Below, one piece after another: positions 12,001-61,874 of a DNA stretch of 64,000 bases. Origin of the DNA: Osedax fenrisi. Taxonomy: Eukaryota; Annelida; Polychaeta; Sabellida; Siboglinidae. The DNA lies in the NCBI GenBank assembly GCA_964019155.1, contig OZ025239.1:112157085-112221084 (forward strand), given 5' to 3'. Below the pieces are notes generated by a model. The model ran no database searches. It saw only the letters and a program-made list of their open reading frames with translations, and was not told the DNA's origin. Numbering within the stretch: position 1 is the first letter of the stretch; every line of letters starts with the position of its first letter. Made by a program: the position numbers and the translations under genes.

Positions 12001-15000
12001 TTAAATGATATTCTTTCAATATTTTATTTTATTTTTTATAAAATTTTTATATTTTACGTAAAAAAATGATTTATATATCATTTTAAAGATAATATTTAAT
12101 ATTATATAAAACAAAATTTGAAAATAAATTTAGTATTCCTAAATTCAGAGGTCATATACTAAAGTGTTTTAAAGTAATTCTAATTTTATTGATTTTTAAA
12201 ATTTTATTTACTAAATAGTTATAATAATATATAATAAAGTCATATATATAATATTAATAATAATTTATATTGCATAAATTATAATCAAATGAATATATAA
12301 TAATTAGATGAGAATATGTATTCGAATACAAATTTCAAATTAAGATTTTTTAATTTTGATAATTATTTTAATATTTATACGATTATTTCTAATTGCATAT
12401 TCTTTATATTATACATAATTCATTTAAAATTTTATTTTGAACAAATAATTCACTTATAATAATAATTTACCATTTATTACGCAAGGATTTATAACACTAC
12501 ATGTTTTTACATATTTGTTATCATTTATATTATAATATAATCTATTTTTAGCTCTATTCTATTATATAATTTTAGTACATTTTTATAAATAAGAAAGCGT
12601 ATTTAATTATGAATTGTTTATCTCATTTAGTAATATAATTTATTTGATTATTTGAATATATAATTTTATTATTTAAGGAGAGGTATGTCCTTCGCGCGCG
12701 CAATGTAAATAGATTCAATTACACAAATTTAATAATAGGTAATCACATAATTTGTTTTCTATACTTTAATAATATATCATTCTATTATGAAATACTTTTT
12801 TATTACATATTCATTCAAATATTTATTATATATGTTTTATAAATATATTTTTTATTTATCATTAATAAACAAAGATAAATTAAAATTAATAATTTTTATT
12901 TAAAAAAAAAGTATTTCATTACAGCCTATTTTATTGTATACTTATATTCTACTAAAATCTCAATTAATTATTTCCATTATTCAATGAGATATTGAATTTT
13001 TAGTCAGAGTAATACATGACAAATATTATTTTGTGTAAATAGCATTTAAAGTTTATTACAATAACATTTATAAAATGATATTACATACATATATTTACTT
13101 GTATAATATAGAATACATAACATATGTATAATAAATACATTATAATACATTTTTATATTATAAATTTGTGTTGATCTAAAATGCTTGCATTTAATTGGAC
13201 AATACTCGTATCATAGTTATCGCTATAGTATAACATAAATTTTATACAAATAAATACTATTTGATGTTTATAAATATATTTAAATTTTAAAAATTGATAA
13301 ATAAATCAAAAAGTTATACAGCATTTATTTAACCGATTATTTAGTAATTATTACTGATAATTTAAATTAAATATTCAATTGGTACTTCCAATAAAGTTCC
13401 TTTTTTTATTTATTTATATGACGATTTGAAGTATAACTCAAATAATAGATAATTATATTTTTTTTTTTTTAGAAAATAATAATTCCGATTGACCTCCCCT
13501 TAAGTATAACATTTACATATCATATATACAAAGTTATATTTGTTAATTTATATAAAAAATATATATTAATAATTAAACACATAATTTGATATCTTTTTTC
13601 ACAGTTTATAAATATCACAGTTTTTGTATTGCAATGCTAAACAAGATACATATATGTATAGTATTATATAATAATGTTAAATAATTGTATTCTAACGCTT
13701 AAAATAAGCATATTAAGAAGTACATATGGTCATTCATAAATAAATGTATTAATATAATTACTTATAACTTATATAAAACAATTAGATATTTTTGATTATG
13801 TTATCATAATATTATGTTTTTCCATATGATGATATTCAAACTAAAATAAGCTACTTGATATTGCAATAGATAAATTAAAATATTCACAATTTATCATAGC
13901 TTACACAAAATATTATGCTTTTGCTTTTTAAAAGATTATATTAATTTGAAATTATACAAATTAAATTATTTTTAAATAAATTATTAAAATCAATAAAATT
14001 TATATTTAATCTAATCATGTTTTAAATAAATTTATAAATTTGTTTATATAACCTATTTATATATACAGTAAAACCTCTCTATAAGAAACTATTTTTTTTC
14101 AGTAATTTTTTTCTTATAGAGAGGTTTTCTTATAAAGAGGTTTTTACTTTTCCGATGATTTTAAGAATTAATTTATAATTGAAAATGCATTATATAACCT
14201 AGAGGTTATCTATATATAATTCTTGATTTCTCAGTAAACCTTCATATACTCTTTAATTATATTGGATTTAAAATATATACTGTATTATTTGGGCTTAGAC
14301 ATGTTAATGACATAATGACATTTTATTAGATTTACATTAGCAATTATAAATTATGAATCATCATTGATGAATATAATATATTGAATATTATAATAATCTA
14401 GTATTTAACAATTAATTGTATAATATAATAAATTGTATCATCAATACATTTAAAGATATAATAATATTTATTAATTAATTTCAATAAATTTATGGATATA
14501 AAATTACATTTATTAATTAATTTTAATAAATTCAACGATAAAAATAACATTTATTAATTAATTTTAATATATTTATGGATATACAATAACAATTAATTAA
14601 TTTTAATTAATTTCGAGCTTTTTGGTAATATAAAATATTTTATATATTAATTAATTTCTATAATTATTATCAATATACAATAATTTATATATAATTATTT
14701 TTTATATTTTGTATACAATAAGTTTCTTATAAAGAGGTTTTTCTTATATTTTTCTTATAATATTTTCTTATAAAGAGGTTTTTTAATGTGGAAAAGGTTG
14801 AATTCCAACCACATGTGTGAACAATTTTCTTATAAAGAGGTTTTTCTTATAAAGAGGTTTCTTATAGAGAGGTTTTACTGTACATATAAAATATATATGA
14901 ATAATTTTATTTTTACAAATGTAATTAATATATTTTATTTATTAATAATTTAATATTTTTTTTGACATTTGAAAATTACCTGTAAAACCTACAATAACAA

Positions 15001-16084
15001 CTGTACAAGTTTTACGAGAATTACTAGCTTAGAATGAAGTGTAGAAAATAATCACAAATTTACATACATTATTATTTCAATATAATAAAATGCTATAAAA
15101 GTTCTATCTAGATCTCCTCTATCATTCCCATGCATTATTTGTTTCCATATTTACTTGTATTCCCATTAATTAATTCTCTTCCATCGCAGAGGACTGTTCA
15201 TCATCAATCCTGAGGGTAAAGTAGTCCAGAGTACAGTGAACGACCTTCCCGTAGGACGTTCCGTAGACGAAACCCTTCGTCTCGTGAAGGCATTTCAGTT
15301 TGTAGACAAACACGGAGAAGGTAAGAGCGCCGACACACGCCTAGTTCTTTTAGCATAGCCTACTTATATCCTATATATTCATGCTACAGGTATGAATCTA
15401 GTGATCTTAATTTTTAAATAATTCAAATTTCTCAATAAGTTATAATATTAATAATTTTTGTTCTCTAAAAGTATATATTTAAAATATAGTTCTCGAAAAG
15501 ATGAAATTTACTCTCACATAATTATAATTAATCACCATATAAATTAAATAATTAATAAGTTATAAGTTATATTATATATTAAAAAGTTATGTTTATAATA
15601 CATTAACAATAATAAGTTATTAAAATATACGAAATACATGTTATTTATAAAGAAAATGTTGTGAAAACATTCTAAATATTCAAATAAAACGACATAACAC
15701 CCTACATTAACACCCTACCTACCCTACATTAACACCCTACATACCCTACATTAACACCCTACCTACCCTACATTAACACCCTACCTACCCTACCCACCCT
15801 ACATTAACACCCTACCCACCCTACATTAACACCCTACCTACCCTACATTAACACCCTACCCACCCTACATTAACACCCTACCCACCCTACATTAACACCC
15901 TACCTACCCTACATTAACACCCTACCTACCCTACAGTAACACCCTACCCACCCTACATTAACATTTCTATCTACTCACCATACACATCTATTCTACAGTG
16001 TGTCCTGCAAACTGGCAACCCAATTCTCCCACCATTAAACCTAATCCCAACGATGCCAAGGATTACTTTAACAAGAACAATTAA
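5668..16084 (+). CDS. PRDX3: Mitochondrial 2-Cys peroxiredoxin (PRDX3-like), 7 exons
   Basis: It reduces hydrogen peroxide and organic hydroperoxides in the mitochondrial matrix using thioredoxin. The coding exons are 5668-5700, 5755-5809, 10126-10267, 10674-10809, 11141-11244, 15190-15320 and 15999-16084. All junctions keep frame, and the 687 nt give 228 residues, normal for the family. Residues 1 to about 30 are Ser/Lys/Asn-rich without acidic residues, like a mitochondrial presequence. P74, T78 and peroxidatic C81 lie in FTFVCPTE; the supporting Arg is R157; resolving C202 lies in EVCPANW. GGLG (124-127) and a C-terminal YF (223-224) mark a eukaryotic form prone to overoxidation. The bases just before the ATG (TTTACAG) resemble a 3' splice site, so an upstream 5'-UTR exon is possible. 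The next gene converges from the right. The orthology is clear, but mitochondrial location is inferred from the N-terminus. Confidence 0.95.
5755..5809 (+). CDS. PRDX3: PRDX3 exon 2
   Basis: Follows acceptor TTTTTAG and codes for the rest of the presequence (IKISKNVVFKHQAASFST). Ends in phase 1 at donor GTTAGT. Confidence 0.85.
6689..6905. repeat. Solo arm of foldback family FB1
   Basis: Aligns by eye with the arms at 28782-29062 (inverted) and 29395-29709 (direct), sharing CTACTAGCAG, AAATTACATGCAATATAA and CACATAGATATGTATA-type segments. Only one arm is present here. Confidence 0.65.
6945..7270. repeat. ACGTTGGTAC inverted-repeat cluster, copy 1
   Basis: Outer inverted segments (GAATTACAC...CGTAAGT and ACTTACGA...GTGTAATTC) enclose multiple copies of ACCAACGT / ACGTTGGTA next to the phrase TTTTTTGTAA. 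The same vocabulary recurs at 22136-22380. Confidence 0.65.
9495..9699 (+). mobile_element. Possible Helitron-like 3' ends (two)
   Basis: Two similar GC-rich tails, GAAGCCGGCTGCCCCTAG near 9515 and GAAGTCGGGCCCCAGCC near 9680, are each preceded by TAAGCTAACACTG or TAAACTAACACGG. The second ends in CTAGT. A small hairpin followed by CTAG is the usual Helitron 3' end. No helicase gene is seen. Confidence 0.35.
10126..10267 (+). CDS. PRDX3: PRDX3 exon 3
   Basis: Starts after acceptor TTCACAG and codes from ALRREK through LVLFFYPLD. Ends in phase 2 at donor GTGAGT. Confidence 0.95.
10674..10809 (+). CDS. PRDX3: PRDX3 exon 4 (peroxidatic cysteine)
   Basis: Codes TFVCPTE with C81, then GCSTDSHFSHLAW, typical of the family. 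Ends in phase 0 at the weak donor GTTTCG. Confidence 0.95.
11141..11244 (+). CDS. PRDX3: PRDX3 exon 5 (GGLG motif)
   Basis: Codes EGGLGPLKFPLLSDFKKDIA onward to the conserved Arg. The donor is GTTCAC, which is non-optimal, but the next exon completes the AGA codon exactly. Confidence 0.95.
11379..12125 (+). repeat. Dispersed AT-rich repeat R1, copy 1
   Basis: About 700 bp that align in order with 16897-17560, sharing TTCTATAAATAGATTT, TTATTTATTTATTCAAT, ATCTATAATAATTACATTTT and TTTTACGTAAAAA. A shorter relative lies at 53560-53740. No termini or coding sequence are clear. Confidence 0.65.
12677..13499. mobile_element. Possible TTAA-flanked (piggyBac-like) MITE
   Basis: TTAA at 12673-12676 and 13500-13503 flank short inverted ends GGAGAGGT and ACCTCCCC (one mismatch). 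TTAA duplication is the piggyBac signature, but short ends in AT-rich DNA can arise by chance. Confidence 0.4.
14066..14880. mobile_element. pogo/Tc1-like MITE, 815 bp
   Basis: The perfect inverted ends begin CAGTAAAACCTCTCTATAAG (24 bp match) and are flanked by TA on both sides, the target site of the Tc1/mariner/pogo group. Sub-terminal TTCTTATAAAGAGG motifs are repeated several times. The middle is an AT-rich tandem repeat of about 55-60 bp around TTTATTAATTAATTTTAATA (about 14455-14600). No transposase is present. Confidence 0.85.
15190..15320 (+). CDS. PRDX3: PRDX3 exon 6
   Basis: Codes GLFIINPEGKVVQSTVNDLP through VDKHGE, the strand-helix core after the active site. Donor GTAAGA, phase 1. 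Confidence 0.95.
15321..15998 (+). other. PRDX3 intron 6
   Basis: About 370 bp of AT-rich DNA, then a minisatellite (15690-15962), then acceptor TTCTACAG. Confidence 0.9.
15690..15962 (+). repeat. 22-bp C-rich minisatellite next to a 3' splice site
   Basis: About 12 units built from ACCCTACATTAAC and ACCCTACCT/ACCCTACCC. It lacks G on the sense strand and ends 36 bp before PRDX3 exon 7. It resembles telomeric CCCTAA only superficially. Confidence 0.95.
15999..16084 (+). CDS. PRDX3: PRDX3 exon 7 (resolving cysteine)
   Basis: Completes V201, then C202-PANW, and runs to KDYFNKNN and TAA. The YF motif is retained. Confidence 0.95.
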
Positions 16085-16125
16085 ACGTACACACACGTGC
16101 ATATATCTATATAGATGATTTTTAT

Positions 16126-16131
16126 AATAAA
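16126..16131 (+). terminator. PRDX3 poly(A) signal AATAAA
   Basis: Lies 42 nt after the stop codon. Cleavage would fall near 16140-16160, inside the 3' end of the convergent gene. Confidence 0.7.
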
Positions 16132-16159
16132 TAACGCCTCTTAGTTTTCTCTGTGTATA

Positions 16160-16165
16160 TTTATT
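16160..16165 (-). terminator. Poly(A) signal AATAAA of the EF-hand gene
   Basis: TTTATT on the + strand, 26 nt past the TGA stop at 16191-16193. Cleavage would fall near 16130-16150, so the two mRNAs probably overlap or meet end to end. Confidence 0.65.
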
Positions 16166-16190
16166 TATAAGAAAGGTGGCTCCACCAGGC

Positions 16191-38583
<22,393 letters not shown>

Positions 38584-38920
38584 GTTTACTGGCCGCGCTG
38601 CTATACTCCCGTCTTAGTGAACACTCCCGGGCTTCACGTATGGCATATCACAACGTAACAGCAGTAGTAGTAGTAGTAGTAGGCGTAGGCGTAGTAGTGG
38701 GCGGAGCGAGTTACTAGTACTAGTACGGGCGGCCCGCGCCTTGAATAGAGACGGTCTCCGTCACGGTTCGTTGAACAAGCACCGCTAGCGCCGACTACCG
38801 GTGGCGACACCACCGGCGGCGGCCGCTAGAACTATTACGTAACGCCGTCGACGTAACGCGAGACGGCGCGAGATCGTTTCCGGAAAACGAGAGTCCGTTG
38901 ATATTGGTCGCCTATAATCA
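38584..38920 (-). promoter_or_regulatory. CpG-rich promoter island
   Basis: The only strongly GC- and CpG-rich stretch in the window (for example GGCGGCGGCCGC near 38812 and CGCGAGACGGCGCGAG near 38860). It lies just upstream of minus-strand exon 1, with a short (AGT)n at 38660-38690. It is likely the promoter and 5' UTR of the EF-hand gene. No TATA box is evident. Confidence 0.65.
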
Positions 38921-38937
38921 GAGCTATACGGCTATAG

Positions 38938-38938
<1 letters not shown>

Positions 38939-39023
<85 letters not shown>
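38939..39023. repeat. (TA)n microsatellite bordering the CpG island
   Basis: About 42 TA units directly beyond the island. Confidence 0.95.
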
Positions 39024-39029
<6 letters not shown>

Positions 39030-39072
39030 TTATAAACGTCGTAAATACAGGAATACCGACACGCATCAGGGA

Positions 39073-39107
39073 TCATAGAGCTAGAGAGACAACTCTCTAG
39101 CTCTATG
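39073..39107. repeat. CATAGAGCTAGAGAG hairpin
   Basis: CATAGAGCTAGAGAG and CTCTCTAGCTCTATG pair perfectly around ACAA. Confidence 0.85.
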
Positions 39108-39261
39108 GGGGGATATCTTCAGATTAGCCATGGATTCGTTATCCCATAGGAATAATACTACCTAGTAGGTACTATAGTATAGGTATACCTACTACCTCCA
39201 CCTATCGTATACGCCTGTTACTATCCCACATACGTCATAGCGCATACGTTTCCCTACTATT

Positions 39262-39392
39262 CTATGACTCATTCTAGACTCATTCTATTACTCATTCTAT
39301 GACTCATTCTATGACTCATTCTATGACTCATTCTATGACTCATTCTATGACGCATTCTATGACTCATTCTATGACTCTTTCGATGACTCATT
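39262..39392. repeat. 12-bp minisatellite GACTCATTCTAT
   Basis: About ten units. Flanked by unremarkable intergenic DNA. Confidence 0.95.
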
Positions 39393-39576
39393 TCTCGTGA
39401 GAGGTTCGACAATCGTACGACGTACGACCTAGCCCAAGCAAACGATTCCGTGCAGATCGATAGCAAATCACTGATCGAGATCGATGTTACGGTCGATACT
39501 CTAGTACCTATTGCTCGATTAAAGATGTACGACTCCGGAATGTAGGTGTGTGTGTATAGGTGTGTGTATATGTGTA

Positions 39577-39617
<41 letters not shown>

Positions 39618-40283
39618 CCACCTATAGGTAGTTTAAAAATACACTAGCGATATCAGTGAGGAGGGATGATTGTTTTGTTTTGTGGTGATATGTTATTATA
39701 GTTTATATTAATATATCCGAGCTCCTCTATTAAGCTCCTCTATTAAAACATCGGAGGGGCGGCCCACGAGGCCCTGCAGGGGTGACACCGGGGCCGGGCC
39801 CCTACCAATAAGTATACGTGTGATATACGTCGTGTATGCACATATTTACGTGGGGTATAATATAGGGTATTAACTAGGGTATAAGCTAGGATATAAGATA
39901 GGGTATACGCTATAATATAATCTAGTGTATAACATATACGTATAACCATTGGTTTATAGGTATATATATATACGCTAAGATAAACTATAAATTGTTAGTA
40001 ATAAGTTATTACTTATTACTAATAACCTATGGATAGTTTTTTTATGGTACATTGCGATTGGATACTTTAATTTTCATTTGACGATACTCTATGTACAGCA
40101 GTCGTTAGTTATATATTGAATTGAAATATTGATTATATAGTTACTATATGACAAAGTGTCATTAACACTAACCTAGAGTATATTCAAGCCTAGATATTCT
40201 TTTCTGTGGTTTCCACAAGTTTTCATAATTCACATTCACATATGAATGCATAATGTATAATGTAGTGTGTTGGAGATAACTAG

Positions 40284-40315
<32 letters not shown>

Positions 40316-40429
40316 CTTACCTTACCAGGTCGAGCTTGCTCGGCATTTCATGACTCGTTATCTCCAACCATCTCATTATTGTATTGCATTTTACAGTTCT
40401 TCTCTTTCGCATCCTGTATCACTTGATAG
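39393..40429. other. Intergenic DNA, no gene seen
   Basis: Contains (TA)n at 39580-39612 and a GC-rich patch at 39748-39808. No domain is recognised. Confidence 0.65.
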
Positions 40430-43270
40430 TTAACCGATATAGTGTTTTGCATGTCTACCTCTTGATCTGTTTCCGTAATTTGGATACAAAAGTAATATGT
40501 CACTGGTCAATTCGCTATTTCTTCTCCAGCAGTGTCCGGCGAATTTCATTATATGCTCTTTGATTGTATCTGATATATTAGGTATAACGTTGTAGATTAT
40601 TTCGTTAGTTAGCATTTTCCTCCAGGATTTGTTTAATACAGCTCGTAGCATGCGAGTATATGTGCCATCCAGTTTTTTCTCCAGCGATGATGTTAGTGTC
40701 CACGTGATGGACCCGTACACAAGTACTGATTCGACAGCGGCTCGAAAGAAAATTATTTTTAATTTATCTGTAATATTAGATTTTTACATTCATATGTTTA
40801 GGGCTGCCCATACTTTTGCTATTCGTATATTAACGTCACGTTCAGTGGAGCATATGTAGCTACTTAGGTATTTGAAGTCTTCTACCCTTTTATATTATAT
40901 CCTTCTCTGCATTTAAGGTGATACACTGTATTCCGTGTTGGTTTTGACTGAGAGTAATATATACAGTCTTATCTGTATTTATATTGGGTATTTATCAGTA
41001 TTTATATAAGGCCAATGTAGCTTGATTTTTCTTCAATATTATGTAGAAATGTCATTGCGGAGTTTACGTTATCAGTTGTTACGGCTATATCATCAGCGTA
41101 ATCAATATCGGTTATGTAAATTCCAGGGCTATGTCTACTTCTCCTTTATGAGAGTGTAAAGCCAATATTTTAGTTTATATCCAATGATTTCTTTAATATG
41201 TAGTCGAGGGATACAATAAACAGAAACGGAGCATTATCACATTGTATTACCACAGTCTTGATCTTGAAAAAGGACGTATCTCCATCTGGTGATCTAACCA
41301 TTAATTGTGTATTTTTGTATAGAATCATGATTGCGTTAGTGATTTCTTCTGGAATTCCATACTTGATTAGAATATGTTTCATCTCTTTGCGAGCTATAGA
41401 GTCAACGGTTTTGGAGAAATCTATGAATAATAGAGTCGGTAGATTTTATATTTAACTCCCTCTAGGATACGTCGAACTATTAGAATATGTCCTAATGTCG
41501 ACCTATTTTTCGAAACCCATTTTGGTTTTTACTTAATATGGGATCGACATGTCGATGCATGCGGAAGGATTCTGTTTAGTAGCACCAGATTAAATATCTT
41601 CACAGCTATTGCTGTTAAAGTTATTCCCCTATAGTTTGTTGTTAAGGATAAATCTCCTTTTTCGGGAATGGTAGTATGCATCCTTGTGTCCAGCTTTCTA
41701 TTGGTTTTTTCATATATACATTATTACACGAATCAAGTAGGAAGTCCTGAAATTAATTTATTTTCCATATCTTCGACAGGTATTTCATCTAGTCCGGTAG
41801 CCTTGCCGTTTTGTACAATTTGTGTTGCTTTTAATAGTTATTCCGGTTTGAATAGGTCTGTCTCTATGTTAAGAATTTTTGGTTTGGATTCAGATTCAGT
41901 ATGTCCGTTGTTATTGGAGTTTGGTTGTTCTATATGTACAATATTGTTTATCTAAGAAGCTCGCTAAAGTGATTATGTAACTTCTGGATGCGTTCAATGC
42001 CACTGGTAGCCTTTTTTTTGCATTATTTGATTTCTTTTGACCGCTTACTTCATTTACTGCTTTCCATGCTAACGCCGATTTGTTATTGCTAACATCATTA
42101 TTAATTTCGTTTATCTTGTTCTGAATATATTGTGTCTGTTCTTCTTCGTAGGAATTTACAAATTATCAAAGATCGTCTGAAGGAGTACTTCGTAGTATCT
42201 TTGAGAATATTCTAAGCTTGTAAACAATGTATAATTTTGTCGGTCGTTGGCTGTTTATCTTTAAATCGTGCCGTTTATTGTAATGATGCACGGTTTTCAC
42301 ACACTTCGTGATTTTCCCAGGGGATGCATTTCTTTTGTTTAGGCTTTAAAGGGATCACTTTGCTAGAAATGTATTTGCACGCTAATACAACATTTTCATA
42401 TCTTGAATTAGCAGATAATAATGTTAACAATTGTTATTGATTCATCTTGAAGAGTTAGAGCTGAATATTAATTTTCACTTCGGTAATGATAGTGTTTTTT
42501 ATTTTAGTATCGTATTTTAAGGTCGACAAATCGTATAGCTTAGTTTTACTTACTTTTTTGATATTATTTCTAAGACTCAGCTTTATGTTTGAAGTTTGAA
42601 TATTTGAAGTTGCAACTTCAAACATGTTTGGCGAAGTATGAGTCCAGGTTTGACCTGGTCTTTTCTGGAATTTCGTGTTTAAGAATATCAATTTATTTTC
42701 ATGTAGAAAATTGTTAAGCATATTGCCATTTCGATTTGTTGTCTCGTTAAAAGAGTATTTGAAACCATCATATTGACCGAGGTGTACGTTAAAATCACCA
42801 GCGATTTAAAGTAAGTTATTTAGTTTAGGCATATGTCTCGTTATATTTGCGAGATCTGTGAAATCTTCTATCTCTATTTCATCACTGACAGTCGTTGTAC
42901 TGTAACATGCTAATATTGTAGTTTATGGGTTACTATGGAATTGTATCGTCATTATTCGTGAAGTTATCTTTTCAACTTTGTTGTTGTATTATAAGCTTTT
43001 AAGCTCACGAGGATTACAATACCCCCTGTTGAAGCATTACGGTTGTTCCTCCATGCCGAGCAGGTTATAAGTTTCCATTTGTCAAATGTATGTTCTTTTA
43101 TTAGAGTATATTCGTGTATGAACCTGTGTTCTTGTATACATACTACATATTGTCCTATTCTTACTTCAGAGTCTATTAATTCTGATATTTTTAGCAGTAT
43201 TTGAGTATCTAATGTGCTTATCGTGGTATTCGTACTATAGTAAAGTCTATAGACTTTATAAGTTGGAGTT
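40430..43270 (-). mobile_element. Decayed near-full-length non-LTR retrotransposon (EN + RT)
   Basis: From right to left on the minus strand: an APE-type endonuclease segment (ISELIDSEVRIGQYVVCIQE at about 43190-43130; NTKFQKRPGQTWTHTSPN at about 42680-42625), an RT segment (GIPEEITNAIMILYKN, VRSPDGDTSFF at about 41360-41270; LDYILKKSLD near 41200), a palm with YADD-like sequence near 41100, and a C-terminal region (YGSITWTLTSSLEKKLDGTY at about 40715-40660; MKFAGHCWRR near 40540). Frameshifts and stops make it dead. The wording resembles RTE/CFDP2-like elements common in invertebrates; the clade is inferred. It is unlike the elements at 1-1172 and 22.4-23.5 kb. Confidence 0.85.
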
Positions 43271-44381
43271 TTTTATTTTTATTTTTATTTTTCTTATTCT
43301 CAGTATCTGACTTTTCGACTGCAACCTGCTATCAAAGATCGTCCGAAGGACTTCGTAGTATATTTACTGCTATGGAATTGTAGGACGCGCTCCTTGTTCC
43401 GCGTGACGAGCGATGCGGGATGGGTATGTTTTGATTTCAGTAGATAGATAAAATGTGCGGTCGCTACTCCATACACATTTGCGTAACCCTGTTCGGGTGG
43501 CTAAACAGGTAGGTAATACTATCCCATCCCAGGGGGCAACCTGGATTTTGTCCATCATAGCTTATTGGTTATTCGCATTTAACTATTATATCCATATCCG
43601 CAACCTGGGGAGCTGGTGGATTGTAGTTTAACCATATCAGTTCATCACTTATCGCTTCGGATAAAGATGAAGAAATGTGGGCCGAGTATCCTGGTGAAAC
43701 TGATCTCTCCACATATCCACATAATATATAATATATATATATATATATTATATATATAGCCAAATTATGATTAATGCCAGCCACAAGTTTACCTTCACAA
43801 ATCCAAGTCCAAGAGGAAGTCTATTAAATAGATGGTCGGATGGCATCAGAGAGAATAGTGGCGTTCCACTTCTTTCCAAGGTCAGAAGTGGAACGCCTAG
43901 GCCTACAAAACTCGTGGGGGACGCCAAGTCCTACGCAACTAAGTCACATATATATATATATATTCATGAATACTATCACAGATTTTCCGAAAGAATGCTT
44001 CACCGAATCTTTGATACTATTCACTCACTCTATTGTTTTCATAGATGTATACATATATATACCTATGTATACATATGTATATATATATATAGTTTACCTG
44101 TAAAATACAAATCTATGATTGTTTTTGAAATATATATCCAATATATTAAAAAAGTACATATATATTGATTCTAATGTCTATGATATATTTATATTATTTG
44201 TAGGCGTAACGTATGGGCGTAACTGTCAATAATGAAATATAAATAAACTAAAATAATAATAAATTTGAATTCTAATTTAATTACTTATATACGTTTTACG
44301 TGTTTGTTCATAAGATAACATTCTTAATTATACACGTATTAATAATTTAGATATATAATTAGTAACTTATAACTTATAAAT
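43271..44381. other. 5' flank of the transporter gene
   Basis: 43360-43560 may be an eroded 5' end of the retroelement (a short open stretch on the minus strand). (TA)n lies at 43725-43760. The 180 bp before the ATG are AT-rich with TATAAAT immediately 5' of the start; no clear promoter was identified. Confidence 0.5.
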
Positions 44382-60508
<16,127 letters not shown>

Positions 60509-61193
60509 GTTAGTGACTAGTAGCCCTAGCCCCCACATCCCTATACCCCATCCCTAGCCCCAGCCCCTAGGGTCAGTGCCTTTTTAAGCATTTGAATGAG
60601 GACCCAAATTCCAAATATAATTATTTTATTTTCAATTATATACGTAAAATAATCAAATAAAACAAACGTCTACTGATTTATAATAAATAAATATTATTAT
60701 GATATAATTGATTATGAATTAATATGATGTTTTGTTGGTAAGAAATAATTTATGGGGGGCAAATGCCCACACAGAATACCCCTTAAAAGGGTGTCGCCCC
60801 ACTCCTCTGGATGTATTAATCGCGGCAATTAGTATCACGTTCACAGCAATGATTAGTAATGTCTACAGTAGTAGTGCTATAATCCACATTTAATCCAGTC
60901 TTAGTCTTTAGCTACACACTTGCTCGTAACACTCTATCATAACAATTCTTTTGTTCTCTCGCCATGTATGTATATCTAGTCGCCTCTATAAAGTATCTCT
61001 ATTTATAGAATAGTTGTATGTATATCTCTCGCGGAACAATATACTCTTAATGTATATGTTTGTTTTGTTATTTGTTTATGAAAGTAATGTATATTTTGTT
61101 ATTTGTTTATAAAAATAATCTATTATTTATACTATAAATAAATACATAGTTAAATGCAACTGTTATTAATATATAATATATAGATATTATAAA

Positions 61194-61195
<2 letters not shown>

Positions 61196-61260
<65 letters not shown>
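61196..61260. repeat. (TA)n microsatellite
   Basis: About 32 TA units preceding the tandem duplication. Confidence 0.95.
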
Positions 61261-61262
<2 letters not shown>

Positions 61263-61612
61263 CTTTTCACTGTAAGTAATACATTTGAGAAGCTATCATT
61301 TATTATAATCAACCTATAATAAATGAGTGATATAAATCATAATGCAATATGATTCCAATATTGGTACATGATTTAAATATGTATTACACAATGTATTGCG
61401 TATATTAATATTATTGAGTCAATATATATATATATATATTTATTTTCACTGCAAGTAATAAATTTGAGAAGCTATCATTTATTATAATCAACCTATAATA
61501 AATGAGTGATATAAATCATAATGCAATATGATTCCAATATTGGTACATGATGTAAATAAGTATTACACATTATGTATTGTGTATATTAGTATTATTGAGT
61601 CAATAATATTGA
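61261..61612. repeat. Tandem duplication of a ~177-bp AT-rich segment
   Basis: 61261-61425 and 61438-61605 are almost identical, sharing TTTGAGAAGCTATCATTTAT and GATTCCAATATTGGTACATG, each preceded by a (TA)n tract. Confidence 0.9.
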
Positions 61613-61874
61613 CTATGATTAAAGCTAACAATACATATATTTCGTTTAAGTCATTTATCTATTTATGGTTAGGTTATGGTTATTTATTCTTTTTTTTTTT
61701 TTCAATATTTGTTCATATAAAACTTTTTATAATTTTTTTTTATTTCTATATAGATTTGTAATATTTTAAATATAATATTTAAATATAATATTTTAAATAT
61801 AATTTCTTGTATATAGATATTATATAATACCTATTATGAAGTTGCTACCAGATTATATGCATATTATATATATG

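Larger units (their letters stand above)
11245..15189 (+). other. PRDX3 intron 5 (3.9 kb)
   Basis: Contains an AT-rich repeat shared with the neighbouring gene (11379-12125), a TTAA-flanked element (12677-13499) and a pogo-like MITE (14066-14880). No coding segment is recognised. Confidence 0.85.

Noticed and set aside
15690..15962. Interstitial telomere repeat
   Set aside because: The unit is a 22-bp ACCCTACATTAAC compound, not CCCTAA or a known telomere variant.
39269..39580. Minus-strand frame with SHRM repeats
   Set aside because: It arises from the 12-bp GACTCATTCTAT minisatellite.
43370..43784. Minus-strand frames of 60-70 residues as host genes
   Set aside because: No domain, and they adjoin a dead retrotransposon; probably its eroded 5' part or chance frames.
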